A stretch of 64,000 nucleotides of DNA from Cognatundibacterium rugosum (GTDB lineage Bacteria; Pseudomonadota; Gammaproteobacteria; Burkholderiales; Burkholderiaceae_D). The DNA lies in contig NZ_JACOGG010000011.1 of NCBI RefSeq assembly GCF_014284365.1, forward strand, positions 1 through 64,000, written 5' to 3'. Within the stretch, counting starts at the first letter, position 1; every line of letters begins with the position of its first letter. The notes beneath the pieces are model-generated. The model searched no databases, had not been told where the DNA came from, and saw nothing but the letters and a program-made list of their open reading frames with translations. The position numbers were made by a program, and so were the translations under genes. This document shows, one piece after another, positions 17,634 through 26,851 of this stretch.

Positions 17634-18749
17634 ATGAAAATCGGCATTCCCGCCGAGACCCGGCCGGGGGAAACACGCGTTGCGGCCACCCCCGAAACCA
17701 TTAAGAAGTACGTTGCCGCAAAACATCAGGTCATCGTGCAGTCTGGCGCAGGAGTAGCAGCCAGTATTACCGATGCAGCCTTTCAGGCGGCAGGCGCACA
17801 GATAGGCAGCGCAGCAGAAGCTTTTGGCGCAGAACTGGTCCTCAAAGTACGGGCGCCGGACGCCAGTGAGCGTGCGCTCATGGCATCTGGCAGCGTCTTA
17901 GTCGGGATGCTCAATCCTTTCGATGCAGACAATATCAGCGCGATGGCAGCCAGTGGTTTGTCTGCCTTCGCATTGGAGGCAGCCCCTCGCATTACGCGCG
18001 CGCAATCGCTGGATGTCTTGTCTTCACAGGCAAACATCGCAGGCTATAAGTCCATCATGCTGGCAGCGAACACTTACCAACGCTTTATGCCTATGCTGAT
18101 GACTGCAGCGGGTACCGTGAAAGCCGCCCGCGTTCTGATTATGGGTGTAGGCGTTGCCGGTTTGCAGGCAATCGCGACTGCCAAACGTCTGGGCGCCGTG
18201 ATTGAAGCGTCTGATGTTAGACCTCCGGTCAAAGAACAAGTAGAATCGCTGGGCGCGAAATTCATTGACGTCCCCTATGAGACCGATGAGGAACGCGAAA
18301 TAGCTCAAGGTGTTGGCGGCTATGCACGCCCTATGCCTGCAGCCTGGATGCAACGCCAGGCCGCGCTGGTCCATGAGCGGGCCAAACAAGCTGACATTAT
18401 TATCACTACTGCTTTGATACCGGGCCGAAAAGCGCCGGTGCTGATTTCCGAAGACACGGTAAAAGCAATGAAGCCAGGCTCAGTGATCGTCGATATGGCG
18501 GTCGAGCAGGGCGGCAACTGTCCACTCTCTGAATTGGGTAAAACTGTCACCAAACATGGCGTACATATCATTGGCGAGCCAAATCTGGCCACGCTGGTTG
18601 CCGCAGATGCATCTGCTTTGTACGCACGTAATGTGCAGGATTTTCTCAAACTGATTATCGATAAAGAAGGTGGACTGGCGATTAACCGCGAAGACGAAAT
18701 TGTCGCCGCGACGCTGATGTGTGCTGCGGGTGAAATACTCAGGAAGTAG
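17634..18749 (+). CDS. pntAA: NAD(P) transhydrogenase alpha subunit, NAD-binding part
   Basis: This subunit carries domain I of the proton-pumping transhydrogenase, which binds NADH and passes hydride to NADP+ on domain III. At 371 residues it is only the soluble domain, as in the three-subunit Rhodospirillum-type enzyme. Visible features are the N-terminal KIGIPAETRPGETRVAATPE, the Rossmann loop VLIMGVGVAGLQAIATAKRLGA and the RPxxxQ-like DVRPPVKEQVESLGA region. The ribosome site GGGAG is 8 bases upstream. It leads a gene set that continues with panD, pntAB and pntB. Confidence 0.95.
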   Translation: MKIGIPAETRPGETRVAATPETIKKYVAAKHQVIVQSGAGVAASITDAAFQAAGAQIGSAAEAFGAELVLKVRAPDASERALMASGSVLVGMLNPFDADNISAMAASGLSAFALEAAPRITRAQSLDVLSSQANIAGYKSIMLAANTYQRFMPMLMTAAGTVKAARVLIMGVGVAGLQAIATAKRLGAVIEASDVRPPVKEQVESLGAKFIDVPYETDEEREIAQGVGGYARPMPAAWMQRQAALVHERAKQADIIITTALIPGRKAPVLISEDTVKAMKPGSVIVDMAVEQGGNCPLSELGKTVTKHGVHIIGEPNLATLVAADASALYARNVQDFLKLIIDKEGGLAINREDEIVAATLMCAAGEILRK

Positions 18750-18796
18750 CTGGTAAGTCAAATTTACCGAAACACGTATCAGAAAGTTGAAACACC

Positions 18797-19159
18797 ATGC
18801 AAAGAAATATGCTCCGCGCCAAAATTCATCGCGCAACTGTAACCCAGTGCGACCTCCACTATGAAGGTTCATGTGGAATCGATGAAGATCTGCTCGATGC
18901 TGCGAATATCATCGAGAACGAACAGATCGAGCTGTATAACGTCAATAACGGTGAGCGCTTCTCCACCTATGCCATCAAAGGCAAGCGTGGCAGCGGTGAA
19001 ATCTCCCTGAATGGCGCTGCAGCCCGTAGGGTGCAACTGGGCGACCTGATGATCATTTGTACTTACGCGCCAATGACGGAAGAAGAAGCGCGTCATTACA
19101 AACCGAATGTGGTTTTTGTGAACGCAAAAAATCAGATCACCAGTTTGAAAGAGTATTGA
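18797..19159 (+). CDS. panD: Aspartate 1-decarboxylase
   Basis: PanD converts aspartate to beta-alanine for pantothenate and coenzyme A synthesis. It is made as a proenzyme that self-cleaves to form a pyruvoyl group. The cleavage site is G24-S25 in [16 protein letters not shown], with identical numbering to E. coli PanD. The start [12 protein letters not shown], the conserved K9, and Y58 in the FSTYAI strand are present. At 120 residues it is full length. Its position is unusual: between pntAA (48 bases upstream) and pntAB (135 bases downstream) on the same strand. Confidence 0.96.
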   Translation: MQRNMLRAKIHRATVTQCDLHYEGSCGIDEDLLDAANIIENEQIELYNVNNGERFSTYAIKGKRGSGEISLNGAAARRVQLGDLMIICTYAPMTEEEARHYKPNVVFVNAKNQITSLKEY

Positions 19160-19294
19160 ACCGCTCTTAACCGATGCGCGTCGTGGTGTGGTGAAACTGC
19201 TTAGTGAAAACTAGGCGAGATACCCGCCACCTGGCGCTGACGCTTGGAACGGTACTGGCTTTGCATGTCTTATTCATTAAAAAGAGAGGACATC

Positions 19295-19609
19295 ATGGAA
19301 GTTAGTCATACCCTTACCAACCTCATCATTTTCGTGTTAGCCGTGTATGTCGGTTATCACGTGGTGTGGACTGTAACACCTGCATTGCATACGCCATTAA
19401 TGGCGGTGACTAATGCGGTTTCTGCCATCATTATCGTTGGTGCCATGCTGGCTGCCGGTCTGACCGAGGGCTTGCTGGCGCAGGTGATGGGCACCCTGGC
19501 CGTCGCACTGGCTGCGGTGAATGTATTCGGCGGTTTTCTGGTGACCCAGAGGATGCTGGAAATGTTCAAGAAAAAAGATAATAAAGCAGCAGGCAAGGAG
19601 GGCAAATAA
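19295..19609 (+). CDS. pntAB: NAD(P) transhydrogenase alpha subunit, membrane part
   Basis: A 104-residue membrane subunit that supplies part of the proton channel (the first half of domain II). Three hydrophobic helices are visible: residues about 5-30 (TNLIIFVLAVYVGYHVVW), 38-58 and 62-85. The charged tail KKKDNKAAGKEGK follows. I start at ATG 19295, with AGAGAGGA 9-16 bases before it. Its stop overlaps the pntB start as TAATG. Split PntA subunits are usual in alpha- and betaproteobacteria. Confidence 0.92.
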   Translation: MEVSHTLTNLIIFVLAVYVGYHVVWTVTPALHTPLMAVTNAVSAIIIVGAMLAAGLTEGLLAQVMGTLAVALAAVNVFGGFLVTQRMLEMFKKKDNKAAGKEGK

Positions 19610-21054
19610 TGAGTATGAATCTCGTTACGATGCTGTATCTGATCGCATCGGTATGCTTTATCCAGGCCCTCAAAGGCTTGTCACATCCATCCACGGCAAG
19701 GCGTGGTAATGCCTTTGGCATGGCCGGTATGGCGGTCGCTGTGTTTACTACCATTGCACTCATCGTGAAGTTGAAAAACGAAGCGGCCGGTTCAGGCCTG
19801 GGTTATGGCCTGGTCACGCTCGGTGTGGTGGTTGGTGGCGGTATCGGTGCCACGCTGGCGAAGCGGGTAGAAATGACGAAAATGCCGGAACTGGTCGCAG
19901 CGATGCACTCACTGATTGGTCTGGCAGCTGTCTGTATTGCCGTCGCAGTGGTGGCAGAACCATGGATTTTCAATATCACCACCCGTGAAGTTGCGATCCC
20001 GTTTGGCAACCGTATCGAGCTGTTTATTGGTACCTTTGTCGGTGCGATCACTTTCTCTGGCTCTGTGATCGCCTTCGGTAAATTGTCCGGCAAGTATAAG
20101 TTCCGTTTGTTTCAAGGGGCTCCTGTTACTTTCTCCGGTCAGCATATGCTGAACCTGATCCTGGCGCTGGCGATGGTGGGTCTCGGACTGGTATTTTGCT
20201 TCGATGGCGGTGTAGCACCGGCCTGGACACCGTTCCTGATCATGACCGCAATCGCGTTTGTGCTGGGGGTATTGATCATCATCCCTATCGGTGGTGCCGA
20301 TATGCCTGTCGTGGTGTCTATGCTCAACAGTTATTCCGGCTGGGCTGCAGCAGGTATCGGTTTTTCGCTGAATAACTCCATGTTGATTATTGCCGGTTCG
20401 CTGGTGGGTTCTTCCGGCGCAATTCTGTCCTACATCATGTGTAAAGCCATGAACCGCTCCTTCTTCAATGTGATATTGGGTGGTTTTGGTGGTGCACCAG
20501 CGGAAGCTGCTGCTGGCGGTGCCGTGCAACGTAATGTGAAGTCCGGCTCACCAGATGACGTGGCTTTCCTGCTGGGGAATGCAGAAACCGTGATTATCGT
20601 TCCTGGCTATGGTCTGGCCGTAGCACGGGCTCAGCATGCTTTAAAAGAGCTGACGGAGAAACTCACGCACAAAGGCATTACGGTGAAGTACGCGATTCAT
20701 CCGGTCGCAGGCCGTATGCCGGGTCACATGAATGTGTTACTGGCAGAAGCGGAGGTGCCTTATGACCAGGTGTTTGAGATGGAAGATATCAACAGCGAAT
20801 TCGGACAAGCCGATGTGGTCTTGGTGTTGGGTGCGAATGACGTAGTCAATCCTGCTGCGAAAGATCCAAAATCTCCGATTGCCGGTATGCCGATTCTGGA
20901 AGCCTACAAAGCTAAAACCGTCATTGTGAATAAGCGATCTATGGCCTCGGGTTATGCCGGTCTGGACAATGAATTGTTCTACATGGATAAAACCATGATG
21001 GTGTTTGGTGATGCGAAAAAAGTCATCGAAGATATGGTGAAGGCAGTTGAGTAA
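19609..21054 (+). CDS. pntB: NAD(P) transhydrogenase beta subunit
   Basis: This subunit holds the remaining membrane helices (about residues 1-270, at least eight) and the NADP-binding domain III (about 290-481). The domain III fingerprints VIIVPGYGLAVARAQHAL, HPVAGRMPGHMNVLLAEA and NKRSMASGYAGLDNELF are intact. The length of 481 is typical. With PntAA and PntAB it makes NADPH from NADH driven by proton flow. Translation is coupled to pntAB by a one-base overlap and ends at a strong terminator. Confidence 0.97.
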   Translation: MSMNLVTMLYLIASVCFIQALKGLSHPSTARRGNAFGMAGMAVAVFTTIALIVKLKNEAAGSGLGYGLVTLGVVVGGGIGATLAKRVEMTKMPELVAAMHSLIGLAAVCIAVAVVAEPWIFNITTREVAIPFGNRIELFIGTFVGAITFSGSVIAFGKLSGKYKFRLFQGAPVTFSGQHMLNLILALAMVGLGLVFCFDGGVAPAWTPFLIMTAIAFVLGVLIIIPIGGADMPVVVSMLNSYSGWAAAGIGFSLNNSMLIIAGSLVGSSGAILSYIMCKAMNRSFFNVILGGFGGAPAEAAAGGAVQRNVKSGSPDDVAFLLGNAETVIIVPGYGLAVARAQHALKELTEKLTHKGITVKYAIHPVAGRMPGHMNVLLAEAEVPYDQVFEMEDINSEFGQADVVLVLGANDVVNPAAKDPKSPIAGMPILEAYKAKTVIVNKRSMASGYAGLDNELFYMDKTMMVFGDAKKVIEDMVKAVE

Positions 21055-21069
21055 GCTTGCTGATTGACA

Positions 21070-21102
21070 TAAAAAAACCGCTTGCAAAAGCGGTTTTTTT
21101 TT
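21070..21102. terminator. Bidirectional terminator pntB / arginase
   Basis: AACCGCTT (21076-21083) pairs with AAGCGGTT (21088-21095) around GCAA, flanked by A7 on the left and T9 on the right. It serves both convergent genes. Confidence 0.93.
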
Positions 21103-21118
21103 GAGGGAAAAACGAAAC

Positions 21119-22030
21119 TCAGATGCGCACCAGCGTCGATTTTCCGAACAGACTTTCAATCAGGTCAACGGCCAGTATCGCAGTCTGATTGCGGATATCC
21201 AGTGCAGGGTTGAGTTCGACAACATCGAGTGAGCCCATCAAACCTGTGTCTGCGATCATTTCCATACACAGTTGCGCTTCACGATAGGTTGGGCCGCCAA
21301 GTACCGCAGTCCCTACGCCCGGCGCAATCTGTGGGTCGAGACAATCCATGTCGAAACTGACGTGGATATGGGTATTGGCATCCACACCGGCCAGCGCAGA
21401 GCTCATCGCGTTACGGATGCCGTATTCATCGATGTAACGCATGTCATACACTTGTATTCCCATTTCGTGGATGAATTTTTTCTCACCCGCATCCACACTA
21501 CGTATGCCGATCTGACGGATTTCATGCGGCAGCATGGCCGGTGTGTGACCGCCATAGCCGATCAGCTCTTTCGGGCCATGTCCCATCAGGCACGCAACTG
21601 GCATACCGTGGATATTGCCGGTGGGGCTAATCGTCGACAGATTGCTGTCCGCATGTGCGTCGAACCACAGTACGCGTAGTTTTTTACCAGCCTGACGGCA
21701 ATGTGCTGCCACTGCGCTGATAGAACCAATTGCGAGACAATGATCGCCACCCAGCATCATAGGAAGATGACCATCGCTCAGAGCCTGCCCAACCGCATCA
21801 AACACGGCCTGGTTCCAGTCGATGGCTTCTTTCAGGTGACGCAAGCCGTTGACGGGCTCTTGCCAGGGATTCGCCGGACCGTGCAGATTGCCACGGTCGA
21901 TTACCTGTAACTGACGTGCCTGCAATGCTTCAGTCAGGCCAGCGACGCGCAGTGCGTCGGGTCCCATGCTTGCGCCTTTGACGCTGGCACCAACATCGGT
22001 TGGTGCTCCAATTAAGGAAATGGTTTTCAT
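21119..22030 (-). CDS. rocF: Arginase
   Basis: A 303-residue Mn-dependent arginase that hydrolyses arginine to ornithine and urea. Metal-ligand motifs are all present: GGDHCLAIGS (about residue 90), FDAHADSN (about 120), and SFDMDCLDP (about 220). The E in MGSLDVVELNP is also present. The N-terminus ISLIGAPTDVGASVKGASMGPDALR is typical of the RocF type. It follows the ornithine cyclodeaminase gene by 48 bases on the same strand, so arginine is carried on to proline. Confidence 0.95.
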   Translation of the reverse strand: MKTISLIGAPTDVGASVKGASMGPDALRVAGLTEALQARQLQVIDRGNLHGPANPWQEPVNGLRHLKEAIDWNQAVFDAVGQALSDGHLPMMLGGDHCLAIGSISAVAAHCRQAGKKLRVLWFDAHADSNLSTISPTGNIHGMPVACLMGHGPKELIGYGGHTPAMLPHEIRQIGIRSVDAGEKKFIHEMGIQVYDMRYIDEYGIRNAMSSALAGVDANTHIHVSFDMDCLDPQIAPGVGTAVLGGPTYREAQLCMEMIADTGLMGSLDVVELNPALDIRNQTAILAVDLIESLFGKSTLVRI

Positions 22031-22078
22031 TCTTTTCTATAAATAAGGCAGGTAAAATAACCGTTTGCCACGCCCGGA

Positions 22079-23161
22079 TCAGGCGTGTATAGGAACGGCT
22101 GTTATTGTATTGACCGTCTGGCTGGCATTGTGTACCAAGGACGGGTTATTTGCCATCCCCATACCAAACAAATCTTTAGGGTCCATCATTTCTGGTACTA
22201 AATCCAACATGGTCGTTCCGGCTTGTAACACATATTTTTCCAGATAGCGCATGGCGGAAAAATCTTCCAGCGCGAAGCCGACAGAATCAAACACCGTTAC
22301 TTGCTGCGCATCGTGGCGGCCAGTATGGCTGCCGTTGAGTATGGTCCATAGTTCGGTAACTGCAAAATTGGCTGGCATTTGCTGCAATTCACCTTCGATG
22401 CGCGATTGTGGTTCATATTCCACCACGACCAGCGCCTGTCTGAGTATGTCTGCATGCAGCTCAGTTTTGCCGGGACAATCGCCACCGACGCCGTTGATGT
22501 GCATGCCCGGTTCTATCATGTCCGGTGTCAGGATGGTGGCATTGGTTTTGTCGGCGGTAACCGTCGTCACGATATCCGCGCCTTTGACTGCCTGTGCGGT
22601 TGAATCAGCACGTATCACAGTCAGTTCTGGGTAAGCACGCAGATTGCGTATCAGTTTTTCTGTCGCAGCCGGGTCCACGTCATACACGCGCAATTCACGT
22701 ATCCCCAGCATTTTGTGAAAGGCGATGGCCTGGAACTCACTCTGTGCGCCATTCCCAATCAGCGCCATGACTTTACTATCAGGACGCGCCATATATTTAG
22801 CTGCCAGTGCCGAGGTTGCCGCGGTGCGTATAGCAGTAGTGAGTGTCAATTCAGAAAGCAGACGCGGATAGCCGGTATCCACGTCCGCGAGCACGCCAAA
22901 AGCCGTCACTGTGAGTAAGCCAGCCTGAGTATTTTTAGGATGCCCATTCACATATTTGAATGAATAATTGCTACCGTCAGAAATAGGCATTAATTCAATT
23001 ACGCCAACTTCAGAATGACTCGCGACGCGCGCAGTTTTATCAAACAGCGACCAGCGCAGATAATCTTCTTTGATCATTTCCGCCATGTTGATAATCGCAT
23101 TTTCAGGCTTCACCTGACGTAAATGATTCTGCATGTCGCGGGTGCCGATAAAGCTTACCAT
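22079..23161 (-). CDS. Ornithine cyclodeaminase
   Basis: A 360-residue NAD-dependent enzyme of the ornithine cyclodeaminase/mu-crystallin family that converts ornithine to proline plus ammonia. The Rossmann nucleotide site reads VMALIGNGAQSEFQAIAF, with DVDPAATEKL after the second strand. The substrate residues near GVGGDCPGKTELHADIL include the catalytic Asp. I start at ATG 23161 because GGAGAA lies at good spacing; a start four codons upstream is possible. Together with arginase it forms an arginine-to-proline route. The divergent Lrp gene is the likely regulator. Confidence 0.93.
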   Translation of the reverse strand: MVSFIGTRDMQNHLRQVKPENAIINMAEMIKEDYLRWSLFDKTARVASHSEVGVIELMPISDGSNYSFKYVNGHPKNTQAGLLTVTAFGVLADVDTGYPRLLSELTLTTAIRTAATSALAAKYMARPDSKVMALIGNGAQSEFQAIAFHKMLGIRELRVYDVDPAATEKLIRNLRAYPELTVIRADSTAQAVKGADIVTTVTADKTNATILTPDMIEPGMHINGVGGDCPGKTELHADILRQALVVVEYEPQSRIEGELQQMPANFAVTELWTILNGSHTGRHDAQQVTVFDSVGFALEDFSAMRYLEKYVLQAGTTMLDLVPEMMDPKDLFGMGMANNPSLVHNASQTVNTITAVPIHA

Positions 23162-23590
23162 GATGTTCTCCAAGTTTTTTAATATGGACAGGGCTGACGC
23201 ATCGACTCCACCTAAGGGAGAAATAAGGACGGCTGTAAATCACTGAAATGCTATATTTAACTTTGCCAGGTCAGTCCTGAGTTAAGAACATCGCCAATGG
23301 ACTTAGCCACGCTGCTACGCAGGCATGTCCCGAAGCTGTTGCGAAATTTTTCCACATTTCGCAAAAGCCTCATGCACATCAGACAGTGCAATGAAACTGA
23401 CGAGTTCTGTCTCCATTGTAGCCATCACCGGGGATAATTAGATTGCTAAATATGCGAATAAAATCGTAGAATGAGAAATAAAATTTCATATTTTTTTAAA
23501 TAGGTTGAAATAATTTCTTAAATTACATTTTCAATAAAATATATCAAAACCCGGTGTCTGATTGTACGTGCCCGGCAAGGAGTAGTAAGT
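23162..23590. other. Divergent regulatory region ocd / lrp-type gene
   Basis: About 430 bases without a gene. Bases 23430-23575 are very AT-rich, typical of Lrp-controlled promoters. A perfect inverted repeat TTGCGAAAT (23339-23347) / ATTTCGCAA (23356-23364) with an 8-base centre lies in the ocd-proximal half and may be an operator. Confidence 0.5.
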
Positions 23591-24046
23591 ATGGACAATT
23601 ATGATTTGAGTATCTTGCGTCATTTGCAGCAGGATGGTCGTATCAGTAACCTGAATCTGGCAGAAAAGATCCACCTGTCAGCGCCGCAGACCTTGCGTCG
23701 GGTCAGAATGCTGGAAGAGCAGAAGGTGATACGCGCTTACAGTGCGCAAGTGAACCCGGAAGCAGTAGGACTGGGGGTGATGGCGTTTGTGAATTTATCG
23801 CTGGACCGTGAACAGTTCCGCAATGTACGTGAAGTGGAGCGCAAGTTGCAGGCATTCCCGAATATCATCGAGTGCCATACCATCTCAGGGGATTTTGATT
23901 ACATCCTGAAGGTAGTGGCCGCTGATCTGAAGAGTCTGTCGCAGTTTTTAACGGATACCCTGATGCAGGTACCCGGGGTGGCTTCATTGCGCTCCATGAT
24001 TTGTATGGAAGAGATTAAACCGGTTTCCGGCTTGCCTATCGCCTAA
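23591..24046 (+). CDS. Lrp/AsnC-family transcriptional regulator
   Basis: A 151-residue leucine-responsive-type regulator. The N-terminal helix-turn-helix (about 1-60) opens YDLSILRHLQQDGRISNLNL with SAPQTLRRVRMLEEQKVI as the recognition part. The C-terminal RAM domain (about 68-145) binds amino acids and assembles octamers. It is divergent from the ornithine cyclodeaminase-arginase pair, the usual layout for a local amino-acid-responsive activator, so ornithine or arginine is a likely effector (inference). Confidence 0.92.
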   Translation: MDNYDLSILRHLQQDGRISNLNLAEKIHLSAPQTLRRVRMLEEQKVIRAYSAQVNPEAVGLGVMAFVNLSLDREQFRNVREVERKLQAFPNIIECHTISGDFDYILKVVAADLKSLSQFLTDTLMQVPGVASLRSMICMEEIKPVSGLPIA

Positions 24047-24070
24047 AGACAAGCGAGCCGGAGTGATGGC

Positions 24071-26851
24071 TTAGTGCGCCTCTTCCCAGTTATTGCCGAC
24101 CCCGACTTCGGCCAGTAAAGGTACGTCGAGTGTGGCGACATTGGCCATCAGTTCCGGCAGTTTTTGCCTGACCAGATCTACTTCTGCATCTGCCACTTCC
24201 AACACCAGTTCATCATGTACTTGCATGATCATGCGGGTTTGCAGTTTTTCCTGCTCCAGCCAGTTCTGTACGGCGATCATGGCCAGCTTGATCAAATCCG
24301 CTGCGGTACCCTGCATAGGTGCATTGATCGCTGCGCGTTCAGCGCCTTGACGACGCGGGCCATTCGGGCTGTTAATTTCCGGCAGCCACAAACGGCGGCC
24401 GAATACCGTCTCTACATAACCATGTGCTTTCGCCTTAGTGCGGGTATCGGCCATGTATTGCGCCACGCCCGGATAACGCTGAAAATATTTGTCGATATAG
24501 CTTTGTGCCGCAGCACGCTCTATGCCCAGATTCCCCGCCAGACCAAACGCACTCATGCCATAGATCAGTCCAAAATTAATCACCTTAGCATAGCGACGCT
24601 GTTCATTACTGACTTCCGCAGGCGTAACACCGAAAATTTCTGCCGCAGTCGCACGATGCACATCCTCGCCATCGGCAAAAGCCTTGAGCAGACTCGCATC
24701 ACCTGAGATATGGGCCATGATGCGCAATTCGATCTGCGAGTAATCGGCCGACATGATGATATGACCCGGAGAGGCAATAAAGGCTTCGCGGATGCGGCGT
24801 CCTTCTGCAGTACGCACCGGAATATTTTGCAGATTCGGATCATTCGAAGCCAGCCTGCCGGTGACCGCCACGGCTTGCGCATAATTGGTATGAACACGAC
24901 CAGTGGCAGGATTGACCATTTTCGGCAATTTGTCGGTATAGGTCGATTTCAGTTTGGCCAGACCACGGTATTCGAGCAGAATTTTGGGCAGAGGATAATC
25001 TTCTGCCAGTTTTTGCAAGACCTCTTCATCGGTGCTGGGTGCGCCGGACGGCGTTTTTTTGACTACCGGTAAACTCAGCTTGCCAAAGAAGATTTCGCCC
25101 AGCTGTTTAGGTGAGTTCAGGTTGAATGGCTGACCCGCCAGCGCATACGCATTTTGTTCCAGCTCCAGCAGACGGATACCGATTTCATGCGATTGCGCCG
25201 CCAGTAAGGCAGGATCGATTCTTACACCATTGCGCTCGATTTTTTGCAGCACGACTGAAGTCGGTAATTCTATGTCGTGGTAGACCTTGAGCAGCCTGGC
25301 ATCGGGTGCGATTTCAGGCCACATAGCCTGATGCAATTGCAGTGTGATATCAGCGTCTTCGGCCGCATAGTCAGTCGCGCGTTGTAGTTCGACCTGATCA
25401 AAACCTATTTGCGATGCGCCTTTACCGCAGACTTCTTCAAAGCTAATAGTTTTTTTGCCCAGATGGCGTAGCGCCAGGCTGTCCATGTCGTGTGATTTAT
25501 GGGATTCGAACACATAGGATTCCAGCAAAGTGTCATGCGCAATGCCGCGCAGCTGTATGCCATGATTGGCCAGCACGTGGCTATCGTATTTCAGATTTTG
25601 ACCTACCTTAGCCTTGCTTGCGTCTTCCAGCCAGGGCCGCAGTTTTTCCAGTACCAGTTCACGCTTAAGCTGCGCTGGCGCGTCCGCATACTGGTGCGCT
25701 ACCGGGATATAGCAGGCATGGCCCGCTTCGCAACACAAGGAGAGGCCGACCAACTGCGCGTGCATGGGTTCCAGCGAAGTGGTTTCGGTATCGAAAGCAG
25801 TCAGGCTGGCTTGCTGTATCCGCGCCAGCCATGCATCCAGTGCGGCCTCAGTCAGCACCAGTTCATAATTTTTCTCAATGACGGTTGCATTTTCTTCTTC
25901 CTGAAACAGTCCGCCCTGTACCGGAGAATTCGCTGGTGTAGCGGCGCCCGCAACGCTGACCGACTTCAGTGGTGTGGCCCCAGCGGTGGCGTCGCCCGAT
26001 AATTCACGTAACCAGGTTTTGAAACCGTAACGGCTGAAGAAAGTCATCATGTCTTCCTTGCTTTCCGGTTTGGCGATCAGGCTGTGCTGGATATCCTGAT
26101 AATGCGCACTCAGGTCGCAATCCGTTTTAACTGTGATCAGTACCCGTCCCTGCGGCAGCCAGTCCAGCGCGGCGCGCAGGTTGTCACCGACTACGCCCTT
26201 GATTTTATCTGCATTGGCCATGATGCCATCGAGGCTGTCATATTCAGTCAGCCATTTGACCGCTGTCTTAGGGCCACATTTCGTCACACCAGGTACATTG
26301 TCCACCGTGTCGCCAATCAGTGTCAGATAGTCGATGATACGCGCCGGTGGCACGCCGAACTTGGCTAATACGCCCGGTTCATCCATGATTTCATTGGACA
26401 TGGTATTAATCAGCGTGACCTGGCTGTTGACCAATTGCGCCAGATCTTTATCGCCGGTCGAAACCACGGTTTTCATATTCTGGCGGGTGGCGGCGACAGC
26501 GAGCGTGCCGATCACGTCATCGGCTTCCACGCCTTCCACCATCAGTATCGGCCAGCCCATCGCAGCGACCACCTGGTGAATAGGTTCAATTTGCAGTCGC
26601 AGGTCATCCGGCATTGGTGCACGTTGTGCTTTGTATTCGGGATACAAGTCATCGCGGAAAGTCTTGCCTTTTGCATCAAACACGCATGCCATGTATGCTG
26701 CCGGATAATCGCTGCGCAGACGGCGCAGCATATTGATCATGCCGTAAATGGCGCCAGTGGGCTCGCCTTGCGGATTACGTAAATCCGGCATCGCGTGGAA
26801 GGCACGGTACAGATAGCTGGAGCCATCGACTAACAAGAGGGTATTTTGCAT
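24071..26851 (-). CDS. polA: DNA polymerase I
   Basis: A 926-residue repair and Okazaki-fragment polymerase. The N-terminal 5'-3' nuclease (about 1-290) starts MQNTLLLVDGSSYLYRAFHA and has EGVEADDVIGTLA. The proofreading domain (about 330-520) keeps its acidic residues (TAFDTETTSLEP), so 3'-5' exonuclease should be active. Polymerase motif A (SADYSQIELRIMAH), B (RRYAKVINFGLIYGMS) and C (MQVHDELVLEV) are intact. Its start codon directly abuts the divergent LOG-family gene with no spacer, so the polA promoter must lie inside that gene. No good ribosome site is visible before the ATG. Confidence 0.97.
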   Translation of the reverse strand: MQNTLLLVDGSSYLYRAFHAMPDLRNPQGEPTGAIYGMINMLRRLRSDYPAAYMACVFDAKGKTFRDDLYPEYKAQRAPMPDDLRLQIEPIHQVVAAMGWPILMVEGVEADDVIGTLAVAATRQNMKTVVSTGDKDLAQLVNSQVTLINTMSNEIMDEPGVLAKFGVPPARIIDYLTLIGDTVDNVPGVTKCGPKTAVKWLTEYDSLDGIMANADKIKGVVGDNLRAALDWLPQGRVLITVKTDCDLSAHYQDIQHSLIAKPESKEDMMTFFSRYGFKTWLRELSGDATAGATPLKSVSVAGAATPANSPVQGGLFQEEENATVIEKNYELVLTEAALDAWLARIQQASLTAFDTETTSLEPMHAQLVGLSLCCEAGHACYIPVAHQYADAPAQLKRELVLEKLRPWLEDASKAKVGQNLKYDSHVLANHGIQLRGIAHDTLLESYVFESHKSHDMDSLALRHLGKKTISFEEVCGKGASQIGFDQVELQRATDYAAEDADITLQLHQAMWPEIAPDARLLKVYHDIELPTSVVLQKIERNGVRIDPALLAAQSHEIGIRLLELEQNAYALAGQPFNLNSPKQLGEIFFGKLSLPVVKKTPSGAPSTDEEVLQKLAEDYPLPKILLEYRGLAKLKSTYTDKLPKMVNPATGRVHTNYAQAVAVTGRLASNDPNLQNIPVRTAEGRRIREAFIASPGHIIMSADYSQIELRIMAHISGDASLLKAFADGEDVHRATAAEIFGVTPAEVSNEQRRYAKVINFGLIYGMSAFGLAGNLGIERAAAQSYIDKYFQRYPGVAQYMADTRTKAKAHGYVETVFGRRLWLPEINSPNGPRRQGAERAAINAPMQGTAADLIKLAMIAVQNWLEQEKLQTRMIMQVHDELVLEVADAEVDLVRQKLPELMANVATLDVPLLAEVGVGNNWEEAH

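Noticed and set aside
17634-19609. A broken or frameshifted pntA gene
   Set aside because: The split into pntAA and pntAB is the normal three-subunit arrangement; both parts are complete and panD between them is intact.
19909-20529. A 206-codon leftward frame opposite pntB
   Set aside because: It is the mirror of the strongly supported pntB gene, and its His/Gln/Arg-rich composition is typical of antisense frames.
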